Below are positions 11,753 through 24,400 of a stretch of 64,000 nucleotides of DNA, one piece after another. This DNA is from Glossina fuscipes. Its lineage: Eukaryota > Arthropoda > Insecta > Diptera > Glossinidae. A model generated the notes under the pieces. It saw nothing but the letters and a program-made list of their open reading frames with translations. It was not told the DNA's origin and made no database searches. Made by a program: the position numbers and the translations under genes. Positions within the stretch are counted from its first letter, which is position 1. Every line of letters begins with the position of its first letter. The stretch is from positions 15,861,359 to 15,925,358 of the forward strand of contig NW_023998415.1 in NCBI RefSeq assembly GCF_014805625.2, in the 5' to 3' direction.

Positions 11753-13524
11753 AAAAATTTATGAAATTTGTCTCTCAATTTTTTTTTTTTCAAGTCAGGC
11801 GATTAAGATTTTTTTTTATTTAATTTTTTTTTACTACTAATATATAATAGAGCCTACAGGCAATGAAAAAAAGGCGAAAAATAAAAAATAAATTAAATAT
11901 AATTAATTAATAAACGTGCATAATAACAATAAAAAAAAAATTTCTTAGCTGTTTTATTTTATGTTTACGTACGTAGCACAAGATGATGTCTAAAAATTGA
12001 AATTTTTCTTCTTTCCAAAAAATACATAAAGACATAAGTACATACAAAATGAATTAATAAGAAAGTTAAACTGGTCGGTGAATCGATGATTAACGCCCCT
12101 TCAAGCAACGTCCTTACTTTTTCCTCGTTTTTTCTTTAAGCGTTTGACCCGTAGACCAAAACTGATTTGTATAAATATTTATTTCAATTTTAAGTCAATA
12201 TTTTTAAATTCAACTTAAACAATGGAATCTGGAATATATGCAAGAATAATGTCAATAATAAAGGTAGAGAGACGAACACATAAACGAATACAATTTTAAG
12301 CTAATCTGATGCGGATCTAAATGGAATAATAAATTTCGCATGCTGAGTAGCTTTCGGATATGGCTATGAAAAAATTAAAATTTTTCCCAATTAAAAATTC
12401 CTCAGTAAAAAATTTCTTTTATAGGGTAATTGGGTCTACTAGCAGTCTCTCTACTAATTGCCTACCTAGATAAACTTACATTTACGAACCTTCCCAAAAT
12501 AAAAAAATAGTAGCAGTGAAAATGTATTTTTCAAATGAGATAAATTAAGTGCAATTGAGAGGCAGACGTTCTATTACCGCTCCGAGTTTCAACAGTCTGT
12601 TTTACGTAGATTATCGTAACCTAATTGCTTCACATATAAAGTATGCAATTAAATACTATTATATGGTTTTGATTTCCATGCGTTGCCGCTGCTACATGCG
12701 GGTGAAATTGTATACATATATCTATTTTATTATAACATATTACCATTAATACAATAATAATCGTCTTTGAATAACAAAAAAGCAATAAAAAGTGGTGTGT
12801 GGTTTACATTTTGTGTCGGGCGGGGGGAGGGGAGGGTTAGGTGCATTTTAAATTTTTTTCTCATACATTTTCTATAGTTTCATGATGATTTTATTGAATA
12901 AGTCGTTATGTGATTTATTAGGTAACATGTAGGAAGATTTTACATATATTTGTTTAAATATGTATATATGTATGTGAGTTATAGGTGGTCTAATGTTGCA
13001 TTTCGTTTATGTATATTAGAGATGATTTTATGCCTTTATAAATATGCCTATAAATGATATGATATTTTTGTTGTTGTTTTTTTTTATATCAGAAACTGAT
13101 TTGTTTGTTTTTCGCGTATAAAACAGACTTAATGAACAGTGGTCAAGGGAATGCTTCAAGTCACGTTCATTTGTTGATGTTAATTCTTTTCTTATTTCTA
13201 TCATAATATTCGATGTGTATAATTTTGCTTAAAATTAGCAACAAAAAATTAAATTATTTATAGTACATAAAGAGATCCGTAATAGTAGTAAAGTAGAAAA
13301 AAAAAAAGAAAAAAAAATGGAACAATACACAATTAATGTCGAGTTTTTTATAGCTTAGAATCTAATAAAATATACACATATATCTAGAAGAAAAAAAAAT
13401 GATATATTTTTATCACATGCTAAACAAAGAGTTAAAGCCTGCTTAAAAGAGAAATTCCGAGTATGTTTAGGAATTGTTGCTAAATTAATCGAGGGATGCG
13501 CATTAAGAGGAATTATTGTGTTAT
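11753..13524. other. Convergent intergenic region
   Basis: Lies between the 3' ends of the ZC3H3-like (plus) and BCH-domain (minus) genes, so mostly 3' UTR and spacer. AT-rich with several A and T runs. No gene-like frame or repeat family recognised; the 66-codon frame at 12549-12749 looks random. Confidence 0.6.
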
Positions 13525-15234
13525 TCAGTGCTTTTTGGCATCATATTGTTTGACCTTTTCGGGAATTGCTGCTTTCTCCAATGGTGTCACATGTTTAGAT
13601 AGATCATCCAGCGACTTTACATACACTAATTTACGCCAAAATTTATTGCTGCAAAGTACTGATTCTCGTTAGGATGATTAACAGAACCAGTTTAATAGAA
13701 ATATATGTATAGGGATTACCTTACAAATGGCCTGGCCATCCAAATAAGAGATTTAATCCAAAATGTCGGATGTACCAAGTACAAGTTTTTTAAACTTTTA
13801 CGTAATCGTCGATCCAGCAACTGATAGCATCTATAAATTCCATGAAAATGAAATAAAATTTATACTACATTAAAAGACAGACCTTTTTAACCACGGAAAA
13901 GGTGGCATATTTCTACGATTGGATCCCCCATGCAAATATATTAGTACGTAATCATCGGTCACTAATTGTTCCAATGTCTTCACTACGTACAAGAAGAGAT
14001 TGTCCATAACATAGTTGTAGTCGGTACGTGAATGATCGGGCAGATGACAAGCACAAAATATGACAATGGCATTATGACCGCCTGCCTTAAGATATCCACC
14101 ATGTGATAACACGCGTTTGTAGGGTTCAATCACACGCATATCGATGTCCCTAGTCCGTCCATCTGGCAAAGTAATTTTTTGCCAATTACGCGAATCTTTG
14201 CGCTCTTCATCTGCAGTGTATTGCGGCAGTTCGATGCTTGATGCGTTCATTGTGCCATTAATTGTGAGGCCTACGGAGGCCACGCATCCTGGCGTAGGTG
14301 TAATTGTTTCTTGAAAATCGTCATCCGGCAGAAGTTCCGGGCCTTCGCAGTCATCATCATCGTCATCATCATCATCATCGTCATCGTCCGCTACGTCATC
14401 TATTATAGAACTAGATGGGCTTAACGAAGCCAAATTGTGTTCTACATCATCTTCACCATCAAAGCTGTGATTTGAGATGGAATCTAATGAAGATATATCT
14501 TCCCCTCCGACCTTCTTAGCAATGCTCAAATTTTTATTTTGAACACCAGAATTTATTAAAGTTGTATCTCTACTTGGTGTTAAAGCTACCGCTTGGAAAT
14601 TTGGTTCGACAGTAGCCTGATACTGTGATAAGTTTAATTCGGATTCACTGCTTAACAAGTCGGGACTGTTGGAACGGAACCCAGTTACTGATTTTAAACT
14701 CTGTTGCTTTAACGCTGATGACGACAGCTCTGTCGGCACTTCATGGCATTTTAGAATCGTATCAGTTTTATCGTGACGTGTTAATTGCACACGCACGTAT
14801 TCGCGTTTGGGCACCACATCTGGATAATTGTTTAGCTTTTTAGACTCGTTGTGCTCCATCGTATTTTGTATTGCATTCGAATAATCGAACTCAGAATCGG
14901 AGTCCGTACATGTAGGCGATAACATTAATGGATGTTTATGGGCCAAAGTGCGTGCTATATGATTATGTTTTTGGGCGGCTAATGAATCCGCTAATAAATT
15001 AGCATCACCTTTAATGATTCTGTTATCAAGTGATGTTTTATTAATTTCATTGAAATCGTAGTCATTTTCTAAAATATTTGGAGTTTGCATATTGAGGGCG
15101 ATGCTTTTATTGTGATTTGTATTTATTCTAACAAGTTGTATATGCGACTCTTCTATCTCTTGTCTCTCTATATCATTGTTTTCTGTTGAAGAAGCACCAG
15201 CCGAATCCAAAGACGCTGTCTCAGAAATGTCCAT
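13525..15234 (-). CDS. BNIP2/caytaxin-like BCH (CRAL-TRIO-like) domain protein
   Basis: Exons 15234-13883, 13830-13720, 13648-13525; introns 52 and 71 nt, GT-AG; both junctions are phase 2 and the total is 528 residues. The first 340 residues are mostly low complexity and polar, with a run of 13 aspartates (about residues 283-295) encoded by GAT/GAC repeats. The BCH domain follows (about 350-510): LPDGRTRDIDMRVIEPYKR, then GGYLKAGGHNAIVIF, DNLFLYVVKTLEQ, VLIYLHGG, and across the splice WLKRCYQLLDRRLRKSLKN and LYLVHPTFWIKSLIWM. This is the BNIP-2/Prune2/caytaxin class, whose BCH domain binds small GTPases, GAPs and lipids and acts in the cytosol or on membranes. Likely the orthologue of fly CG11593, which is a recollection. 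It is transcribed away from the MCRS1-like gene, with the two start codons about 650 bp apart. Confidence 0.9.
14349..14392 (-). repeat. GAY trinucleotide repeat coding for poly-Asp
   Basis: ATC/GTC units on the plus strand, read as GAT/GAC in the BCH-protein frame, give an uninterrupted aspartate run. Confidence 0.9.
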
Positions 15235-15882
15235 TTTGCTTTCAGATTGGGGGCTGTCTTCAAGTGGTTGCGTTAAACAACTAATTACACAAAAGTATCA
15301 AGGTGATAAATTACTCTATCGATTATTCCGTAAAGATTGCATCGGAACCTTTTTAAATTTACCCAACTTACCTCATATTGCTGAATAGGATGAAATGTAA
15401 CTTTACTTTATAAAAATTCGTTGGTTATATTCCAAGCTTTAATAATAATGTACCAAAAATTTACTAAACAAGAACTCCATTTATTATTTACTTTATTTAT
15501 TTATTATTGTGCGGTTCATGTGAAAAGAGCCATGGTGCACCGATTGAATAAAATAAATACCTCATCGGAATGTGAGGATTTAATTCGAGAGAAAAAATGG
15601 GGAGCTTTCGTTAAATCATTACAGAATTATAAACTAAGAGAATCGTCACTTTAAATTTGATGTGAAAAATTTGTGATGCTTCTTCTTATATATTATAAAA
15701 TAGATTGTATATAACTACACAATTTTCCACGTATTGCATGTTATAAATACAGCTCTGAATTAGCGACGTCATCATTATTTTGTTGTTTAGATAATTATTT
15801 AAAGTAATCGTAGCTAAGTGTAGAGTGTGAGATAGTAAGAATTATATTTTCTCTAAAAAGATTTAAATTACAAAAAGTCGTA
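15235..15882. other. Bidirectional promoter region (BCH gene / MCRS1-like gene)
   Basis: 648 bp between two divergent start codons, so both promoters should be here. An open frame of 77 codons at 15421-15654 has no recognisable homology and is left uncalled. Confidence 0.6.
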
Positions 15883-17609
15883 ATGGCGACGCCTACTAAC
15901 ACTGAAGTATTAAACGATTTACAGTCGGCACCGCTTGTACAAAATTTGCCTATCGAGTTGCAAAATGACCAGAAACGTAGAAGGCAAGTGATTGTATAAT
16001 TTCTAAAAGAAGACCGAAATCCATGGAAACATTTTGTGTTTTTTATTTGCATTAGTTCTTCCCGTTCCATAAAACGTAAACGTTTCGATGATGAAATAGT
16101 TGAATATAGTATTACTCCTCAACAATCGCGTGGGGATCAATCACGAGCAGGGCGCCCACGCACAACGTCTCAAACATATGTGCAACCCATACAACCTCCC
16201 CCTCCCATGCCTGTCCTACAACCAGTAGCGAGCACTACCAATTCGTCAATAACTGGATCGCTAGATGCACCTTCCAATTTGGAAAAAGTAACAACAAACC
16301 CAGGCCTCTCAACTGGAAATGTTGGTAATTCGGCAATGAGTTCACCCCATGCTCCGGCTATCACGGATAGGTCTACAACATTTCCAAGTTTAGAGAAAAG
16401 ACGTCCGCCACGTTCCCATCAGAAAAAAACTAAGAAGACCGGTCGTCCGCCAAGCCAAGTACCAACCAAAGACTTGGGACGTTGGAAACCCATTGATGAT
16501 TTAGCTTTAATCATAGGAATTTTGCAAACGAATGATTTACGCATCGTGCATCGCGGAACAAAATTTTCGTGCAAATTCACTTTGTCAGAATTGCAGGCAA
16601 GATGGTTCTCCTTACTATATGAGCCGGCTATTTCGAGAATTGCAGTGGCTGCAATGCGCAATTTACATCCAGAACTTGTAGAATCTGTGCAAAGAAAAGC
16701 ATTATTCAGCGTTAATGAAGAGGAGATATTGACAACCATTAAAAGCGTAAGCATTTTTTTTTTGCTGAGATCTTTCATACCCATGCGTATTATACAACAT
16801 TAACGTTTTTAGACGGATAATCCGAAACTAGAACAGTTTCAAGATTTGTTGGACAAAAATGCCTCCGTGTTTTATAACGCCCGTACGGCCAAATCTTTAC
16901 AAAATCATTGGCAGATGATGAAACAATATCAGCTTTTGCCTGACCAAATAGTTAAACCACTTCATGTCAGTGATCAACCGTTAAGCTTCTCAGATGCTGA
17001 GGATTTAATTTTGGATGCAGAATTAAATGATCAACGCGACGAAGCACTAGAAATTGAATTGGCGTTGTCTGACCGTCAACATAAACGAGAAATCCGTTTG
17101 CTTGAGAATGAGTTAAGTCGTTGGAACGTTCTAGTGGACTCAATTACCGGAGTAGGTATCGCGCCAGAATTTGATGGACAAACTTTGGCAGTTTTAAGAG
17201 GCCGACTAGTGCGCTATCTTATGCGTTCAAAAGAAATATCGTTTGGTCGCGATGCCAAGGACTGCATAGTAGATGTGGATTTATCTTTGGAAGGGCCCGC
17301 TACTAAAATATCACGAAGGCAAGGCACTATTAAATTGCGCAGCAACGGCGATTTCTTCATAGCCAACGAAGGCAGACGGCCCTTATTCATAGATGGAGTT
17401 CCATTATTAACAGGGAACAAAACGCGACTAGCTAACAATTGCGTTGTAGAAGTAAGTGCAATTGTTGCAGCTTATTTATATAGTAATATTGAATATTTTT
17501 CCGTATATTTTCGTAGATTGCTGGATTAAGATTTGTTTTCTTGGTCAACTATGAACTTATAAATGCTATACGCCATGAAAGCGCTAAGACGATATCTCCT
17601 TTGAACTAA
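15883..17609 (+). CDS. Rcd5: Microspherule protein 1 orthologue (FHA domain), Rcd5
   Basis: Exons 15883-15983, 16056-16746, 16813-17451, 17517-17609; introns 72, 66 and 65 nt; 507 residues. Intron 1 must use the GC donor AG/GCAAGT: it alone gives the in-frame join KRRSSSRSIKRKRFDDEIVEY, whereas the nearby GT would shift the frame. Middle part: a basic stretch (SHQKKTKKTGRPPSQ), then the MCRS N-terminal domain (LGRWKPIDDLALI, FSCKFTLSELQARWFSLLY, NARTAKSLQNHWQMMKQYQL), an acidic helical segment, and an FHA domain at about 390-485 (SFGRDAKDCIVDVDLSLEG, ISRRQGTIKL, FIANEGRRPLFIDG). MCRS1/Rcd5 is a nuclear subunit of the NSL chromatin complex, also linked to centrosome and spindle function. The FHA phosphopeptide-binding Arg and Ser-Arg-Arg motifs are visible. 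Length agrees with the family. Confidence 0.93.
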
Positions 17610-17616
17610 ATAAGTA

Positions 17617-17657
17617 AATAAATTTGTAGGAATAGTTTATCGACAGATTGTAATAAA
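17617..17657 (+). terminator. Candidate poly(A) signals of Rcd5
   Basis: AATAAA at 17617-17622, 8 bp after the stop, and at 17652-17657. Confidence 0.5.
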
Positions 17658-20600
17658 GAAAAAAATAAAAAAAATATTGTCTGGACTCAAATTTATATAA
17701 GTCAAATAAGCCTATCCAAGAAAGCATGCTTGATTAATTGAAATTTCACATTAACTATTTACACAATAAAGCGGTTTTAGTAATTTATTTTATATGAATT
17801 TACAAAAAATTCACAAGAAAAACTACATATACCGTAGATGTTATTCATCGTTTGCGAGTTGTGAATCGTAATATCGTAATTTTTTTTGCAAACATAACGT
17901 CCACGTTAGATTTCATTGTAATAATCATATATTAAAGAGAAATTATCGCACTTGGCAACTCTGCTAAGTGGTGCGTTGGTGCGGTAAAATAAATTGGTTG
18001 AATAAAATTGCTAAAATATTTCTAATTGGTTCGTTAAAAAAATCAATCAAATTATAATTGCTTATATCGTGATAAAATCGCTTTCATTAATAATGCACGA
18101 CAATGCGTAGGACACTTATCGATTGAAATGACAAATTCCTATATGGACATTGAAGAAAGAAATTTGAGCTGAAATGGTGAAATGTATAGTGAGAAAAGCA
18201 TATATATATGTATGTATATGGATTTATTGATATACGCCGGGGGAAAAGTATAGAAAACTGATTAGTCGTATGTGCAAATATAATAAATGTTGGTAGTGGA
18301 TTGTGTAAAAAAAAAGTGGAGATTTTTCATTTCTTTCGAGTATATTTGTGTATATATATGTCCATATAATTTTCTTGCTACCATTTTCCTACTTCTTGCA
18401 TTAAATAAATGGTAAGACTTCATTATCTAAAATATATTTTTGCACTTTTTAACTTCTTGTTGTTGTACGTAATTGCAAACAATGTCGAAATACGGCAAGC
18501 AATTCCATAATTATCAAAATATTTCTCGCTTTATTTAAGACTTGCAAAAGGCAACCTCGAAATTATGTGCATACGAGATTAATGACCATGCATGCACAGT
18601 TAATTTTTCAATCGTTAAAAATATACACGAAAGATATTTAGTTTTTCAAGTTATTTAATCCATATATTAATATTATTTATTAATAAATCGTTTAATTACT
18701 AAAGACATAATTTGTGAAGTCTGATTCCTTATTATGCATTAATTCATAATCTTGTCAATTGAGAAAAGAATTCAAACTTTAAAAAGTATACAACAAAAAT
18801 GATAAGTTCTATACGCCTACACTGAGATAGCTTTAGCTTAATCTTCCACTTAAAGTGCTGAATTGTATAAAGTAATTTCGCCGAAAATTTATTTTGTGCA
18901 CTTAAGGTTGATAGCCAAATTCCTGTATCTTCCGTGGCTACTTGAAACTGTGCGGTCAGGGTTGCACTACTTAAAAAATATGATCGGTCTCGGATAACGC
19001 TTAAAACATAAATTTAAACAGTTAATATTTTTATTCCAGATTTAATAATTTACAAAAGATGTGAAGAATTAATAAGAAATATTTTCATATATACCATTTC
19101 TATTGGATGACGATGAGAACATATTTACAAAGAGATTTCGAATATTTACAAAGAAACTTGGAAAAAAGTTCTTTTCGTTCTTCAGTTATTATTAGTTCCA
19201 TTTTCGCTTTAATACCTAAAAAATCACTTGTAGCTTCTGATACTCTACAGCTATTTTCAATTTATTGTATGTTTTCTTTAAGTTGTATTGAATTATAATT
19301 AAATCAAGTCGAAGATACAAATGCTTACATGCAGCTGCCATATGTATATATAATTTGATGTTTACTTTGGATGTCAATGTTTGACTTACGTTTAAAAATG
19401 CTCAATCTTGTAGATCGAACGCAATTAGTCTTGAACGATATTTGTGGTCCCATTTGAATTTTTTATTATCAAAAACACTTCCTTTCGCGGGTTATTGCGA
19501 AAGATTGTATATAAAAATGAAACTTTTATACTTGGATGAGATGTGAACTTTTGTTCACTATCTTCAAACAATAAAGAAATAATTGTTAGTTGTTTATTTT
19601 CTAAGCTGTGAGCTGTTTGCATGGAATTATTTTTTGAATATACTTGAGGAATTTTTGCTTTTAATGTTGCAATATCTCACTTCTGTATTAATTGGCAAAA
19701 AGTAAAGAGTGCCAAGCTTGTCTGAGCGTCCGAATTTTTATAAATTCTGATTTGAATGAGTACTTGCTATGAATAGTAAGTTATCGCGTCTTGAACGGCC
19801 TTGTACCTGCCGTCCCAAGTAGATAATATTTATTTCCAAACTCGTCCTGTCGCTACAAACTGAAAATGTACCCGTTCCGCTATTAAATAAAAACTGACCG
19901 ACAGTCCGACATTCATTCTATATTCCTGGCAATTATAAGTAAAGTGATAAGTCTAGGTATGCTTGCATTTTTTGGTGATAAATATGATAAGATTTATTGG
20001 ATAAGTTTATGATTGGGAATTTAGGCAAAATTGTACCATACGTATGTCTGTGAAGGCGTTTTAAACGGGAAAAAAAATAACGTGAATGTGCTGATATCTG
20101 CTTAAATTAAAATATTTATACTTGCTTTAATTAGGGGCTTAGATGTTTAAGTTTCAAATTCTCAAAGTAAACAGCAACGAATATGAACTCGCAGCATTTA
20201 TAACATAAAATTTAATACAGGTGCAGGTAAAAGGCGAATCATAGGTACGATGTCTCAAGTTTATAATTTTGAAAATCACTTTGGTGTGTACTTTAAAGAA
20301 AGACGTTTACTAGAAACAAAAAAAAAAAAAAAATTCTTAGACTACGGGCTTACAATTTTTATTATCTAATTTATTATTAATTAATTTCCGTCTTTGTGAT
20401 TCGTTCAAAAAATTTCAATACAATCTCGGCATCATAAATAAATAGCGTGAATTCGTATCAATTATATTCTCGGTCAGTCTATAACTGTTTTCACCGTTAG
20501 AACAAGTGCAAAATCTGTATTCCATTTGGAATGAATCTTGATTATATTGCCTTTCAAGCAAATATATATTTACAAATAGCAATGTTTTGCTAATTTTTGC

Positions 20601-20913
20601 AAAAAATCTTAGCCTGTTTCGATAAAGGCAAAGGTGTAAACTAATGAGTTTTTGAATGATGGAAAACTGTAAAATATTTAATCTAACTAACAGTTACTTT
20701 AACAATTTTGAAATAACCGCTTAGGAACAATATTGCTTAGGAATGTGTTGTTACATAAGTGATCATAGAAGTGAAAAGATTTAATGATAAATTATTAAAC
20801 AAGTGAAAAGGTAAACTATTCGAACCTATTTCGAAAACGAACAAAATAATTATTATGTCATATATATTGCAGCTTTTTTGTTGTTATATGTAAAAATCGT
20901 AAAATTTATTTTC
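17658..20913. other. Intergenic AT-rich DNA
   Basis: No coding frame with family resemblance, and no repeat I could place. Short frames at 19107-19298 and 19425-19622 look random. Confidence 0.55.
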
Positions 20914-21117
20914 TTAGTTATGATTATTATTATTATTATTATTAATTTCGCCAGAGAAATAAATTCTAAGACTAAACTCTTAAAAGCACTAGCATGCATC
21001 TAAGGCTATCGGCTTTTTTATTAAAAACTCTACCGCACTTGAGATTCGAACCCACGACCATTGACTTGCTAGTCGAGATTCCTCCCCTTCGGCTACTCAG
21101 GCGGATTTAGTTATGAT
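20914..21117 (-). mobile_element. tRNA-derived SINE with 11-bp target-site duplication
   Basis: Body 20925-21106 (182 bp, minus strand), flanked by identical TTAGTTATGAT copies at 20914-20924 and 21107-21117. The head carries an RNA polymerase III A box (TAGCCGAAGGG, 21095-21085) and B box (GGTTCGAATCT, 21052-21042) 43 nt apart, as in tRNA genes. The anticodon-like and acceptor segments no longer pair properly, so it is not a functional tRNA. The 3' end on the minus strand is an (AAT)n tail. The combination of Pol III boxes, simple tail and target duplication is diagnostic of a SINE retroposon. The duplication is intact, which suggests fairly recent insertion. Confidence 0.88.
21042..21095 (-). 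promoter_or_regulatory. Internal Pol III promoter (A and B boxes) of the SINE
   Basis: A box at 21085-21095 fits TRGYNNARNNG exactly. B box at 21042-21052 fits GGTTCGANTCC except for the last base. Confidence 0.8.
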
Positions 21118-22794
21118 ATTTGCACGATTACATAAAGATTCTCTTGATGGGTTAAAATCAAGAATACAACGACGAGTTCTATGAAATAGTGCAGAATATA
21201 TTTACTGCAATATTAAAATTGATTGATTGCATAATGTAAAATAGTAAAACTAAAATTGCCTTTTGCTGCATGGGAATGAATGAAAAGGTTATTTCAGCAG
21301 CCCTCTTACGTACTTATATACATATGTATAATTTTGTATTACTTATATAGTAATGCTATAAAATGATTACATTCTTATAAAAATCCTTAGCGAACGTTTT
21401 TAGGGCACTAAAGAATGCAACAGTTTGGAGCGGGCAACTTGCTTTTTGCTGACAACATGGTTTATCATGCACAAAAGAAATTTGATGCTTTGAAGCGTAC
21501 TATTGGCTTTTGCTTGCTATTGATATTGGCATATGTTTGCACAATTGCTGTTTGTACTCTACTCTTGATATAGTAAACGGTATGGTTTCAGATCGTGCTC
21601 ATATAATTCAATGCAAATTTATTTTGTGACCCTCAACTAAGAACATGTGACCTCTAAATTTGTGACACTGAAATTTCCAATAATAAATGATAGATCGATG
21701 GACACGCAATTTGACGATTAAGTGTGAATAGATTTTTGCAGCGTCTCTGATGTATGTTTGCAATTGCGGATCGTTTAACGAATGCAGAAAATAAGAAGAG
21801 TCTTGCTTACAACATATTATATGTAATCGTACATAAACATATAAAATTTTTTATGCTTTCTATATGCACGAGTATAATTGATGTATTGCACTGGCTAAAG
21901 GAAGAAAAAAATTCCATTCGTTTTATAAAAAAAAAATTGTTATGTTAATCGTATGCGATTGGACTTTAATCCTAACTTATTAAATGATATGTGAATTTTG
22001 GCGTAATATGATAGTAAATTTTTCGAAAACAAATATTTTTTATTGCCTTAATCCCTAAATGCTTAGGTGCCTTGAATCATCTGGAAAAACAATGCATTAC
22101 CTAACGAAAATTCATGCCCTTCCCCAAGCGCTCCAAACAAGGGCGTCCATCAAATGAATTCCTGCTGGAAAGGTACAGAGTAATCTCTTTTCTCCAGGTT
22201 TCTAATTTCTCTAATACACTAAGAAATTTATTTAGAAAGCTTTTAGCCTCACTTAAAAGCGTGTCGAGACAAAAATGCGTTTGGGTAACTGCAAGAAGAC
22301 GGCCGCTGGGTAGACATAAAGCTGCGAAGGGTTACAAAATTTTGAATACTTTTGCTAAAAAATTAAAAATTTAGCAGAGATCTTTCAAGTTGATCATAAT
22401 ATCGGTTGTCGGATTATATATTGTTTTGTCGATTTGTTCTGGAGAAAATGTGCGATCTTGTCTTTGAGAGATGCGGCATTAGCGGTAGTCTCTGACAAAC
22501 AGTCTTCGAGGACAGATAATAAGGTGGAATATTTGATAATATTAGGGTATTTTTATGGTCCTTGAATTGCACGCTGTTAGTAAAAATTTATAAAAAATGT
22601 TTTATAATAAAAAACATGTTTTATAACTCATTCTAAAGCTTGTAACGCGTAAGTTTTTTATTCGAATTTTTCAAATCTTTAAAATAACATTAATTGTTAA
22701 TAAGTTAATTTAAAAATTATTTATTTATTTAATTACATACAAATTTGTACATTTCAAAATTCAACTAATATCAAAGGAAGAAGAAGAAACAAGT
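21118..22794. other. Intergenic DNA
   Basis: An 86-codon frame at 22114-22374 is rich in Lys and Arg but matches no family I know. Nothing else supported. Confidence 0.5.
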
Positions 22795-23470
22795 AAGAAA
22801 GTTATATTCGGCGCATCTCGCCTATCCACCACTATACTTTTCGCATTCTACTCTCCAAGTTATTTTATTTGATACCGATATCGTTGCTATTATTAAGAAA
22901 GATTTGATCCACCATTCGAGGAATATACAAAACAGTTCTAAGCATTCAGTCTTGTTTGCCTTACGATAAAAAAGCAAAAAAATGAAAAAAACAAAATTCA
23001 TTCACTTGTAACTTTAAGTGCGCGTGGATGGTTTTCTCTATTTTTGCACGTAAAGAAATTGTGGAACTTATTAGCCTTCTACCTCCTATAATTTCTGAGT
23101 AATGAGCAAAGACTCACAAAATTTTGTTAAGAAAAACGGAGCTGCGTTCAATTTACGTCCCAATGCCGCAATTCAGCTCTGATCAATTTTGACCCATTGT
23201 CAATAGTAATCTATTTGCAAGAATTTCCAATCTATTCTATCAATTTCGGAGTCGGTATCTTCATTTTTACGACCAGGACAGTGCCAACAACAAACACCAA
23301 ATAGACGAAAAGACATGACATAATTAATTCAGAATTTCACACTGATCAAGCATATAAACGCTTCATATAGCGTCTCTGTAGCTTCTTTTTGAGCGTTACT
23401 CACATTACGAAAAAAAAACAAAATGAATACGCGCTCATTTTCCTTCCAGTGACGGGTATAGAACCCTGCT
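22795..23470 (+). repeat. Dispersed fly repeat, family A-like copy
   Basis: Begins near an AAGTAAGAAAGTTATATTCG block and ends in CCAGTGACGGGTATA. Includes GACATGAC, TTCAGAATTTCAC and GCATATAAACGCTTC blocks in the same order as the copy at 2460-2625. Non-coding. Confidence 0.6.
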
Positions 23471-24049
23471 TAAATGAGAGGAGAATAATGTGTGTGTGCG
23501 TGTGTGCCTCTGATAACAATCCGGAGAAAATTGAAAGGGAAATATAAAATATTGCCTGCTAGCTGCTGCTAATAAATGTAAGCGCATCGATCCTATGATC
23601 GGGAATGGGTACACTTGATTTTTCGGATTGAATACGAATTTTGATCAGAGCAAGTATATGAATCATTATATAAGTTGAATAGAGCACGTAAAAGTTGATG
23701 TAACTCGTAAATTGACGGCACTGGGAAAGCCTAATCGGGTCATAGTTTCTGGTACGTCTGTTATGAATCCTCAGATCTAGCTAGAAGCTGGCGTATCCGC
23801 GTAGTCTTCGATTATTTTGGAGACGAAGGTAACCCTGAAGATTTTACGTCTTCCTTGCAATGATAGTCGGTCGATAAGTTTAAGTCGTAATTATTCAAAG
23901 CTAATCCATTAAGAGCATAATAATTAAAATTGTTCTTGCGCCGAGTCTGAAAAGGTGATGTGCGAATTGTCATTTGATAACTATGCAATCTCCGAACATT
24001 TTAAGGCAACGTAAGTCGTGCAACTCATGGTCGATTCAACTTTTTTGAT

Positions 24050-24400
24050 TCTTTTTTGCCGTTTTTTTCTCATTCACCTCAAAATCATTACCACTTAGAC
24101 CATTGAAAGCAAAACCGATAATTGGGATATGATGGAGCAGAATCATCATCACTGAACATTCGGAACGTGTTTGATAGGTTTCGGCAACAGATGAACGTCG
24201 AAAATGCAATTTGGACGGTTTCATGAATACCATCATCGACGTACGATGAATAAATCAATAATGTTAAATGGAAATTTATTTTATTTTATATCGAGGATGC
24301 TCGAAACTTACGAATTCAACCGTTATGTACATTGGTATTTCCTATTTCTTTATCATTTTTGCTTGTAGAAGAGACCGATCAAAATTTTTGCAAACACCTA
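24050..24400 (-). repeat. Inverted-arm repeat family C, copy 4 (truncated)
   Basis: Shares GATAATTGGGATATGATGGA and the GAACGTGTTTG block with copy 3, and ends in the arm GATCAAAATTTTTGCAAAC (24377-24395). The opposite arm is missing. Divergent, so an old copy. Confidence 0.6.

Noticed and set aside
15421..15654. 77-codon plus frame in the divergent promoter region
   Set aside because: No homology seen and it lies between two gene starts; probably UTR or chance.
21020..21100. Functional tRNA gene on the minus strand
   Set aside because: A and B boxes are good, but the anticodon arm has only three pairs with a short loop and the acceptor arm does not pair; an (AAT)n tail and target duplication identify a SINE.
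22114..22374. 86-codon basic frame
   Set aside because: No family resemblance and no splice or neighbour context.
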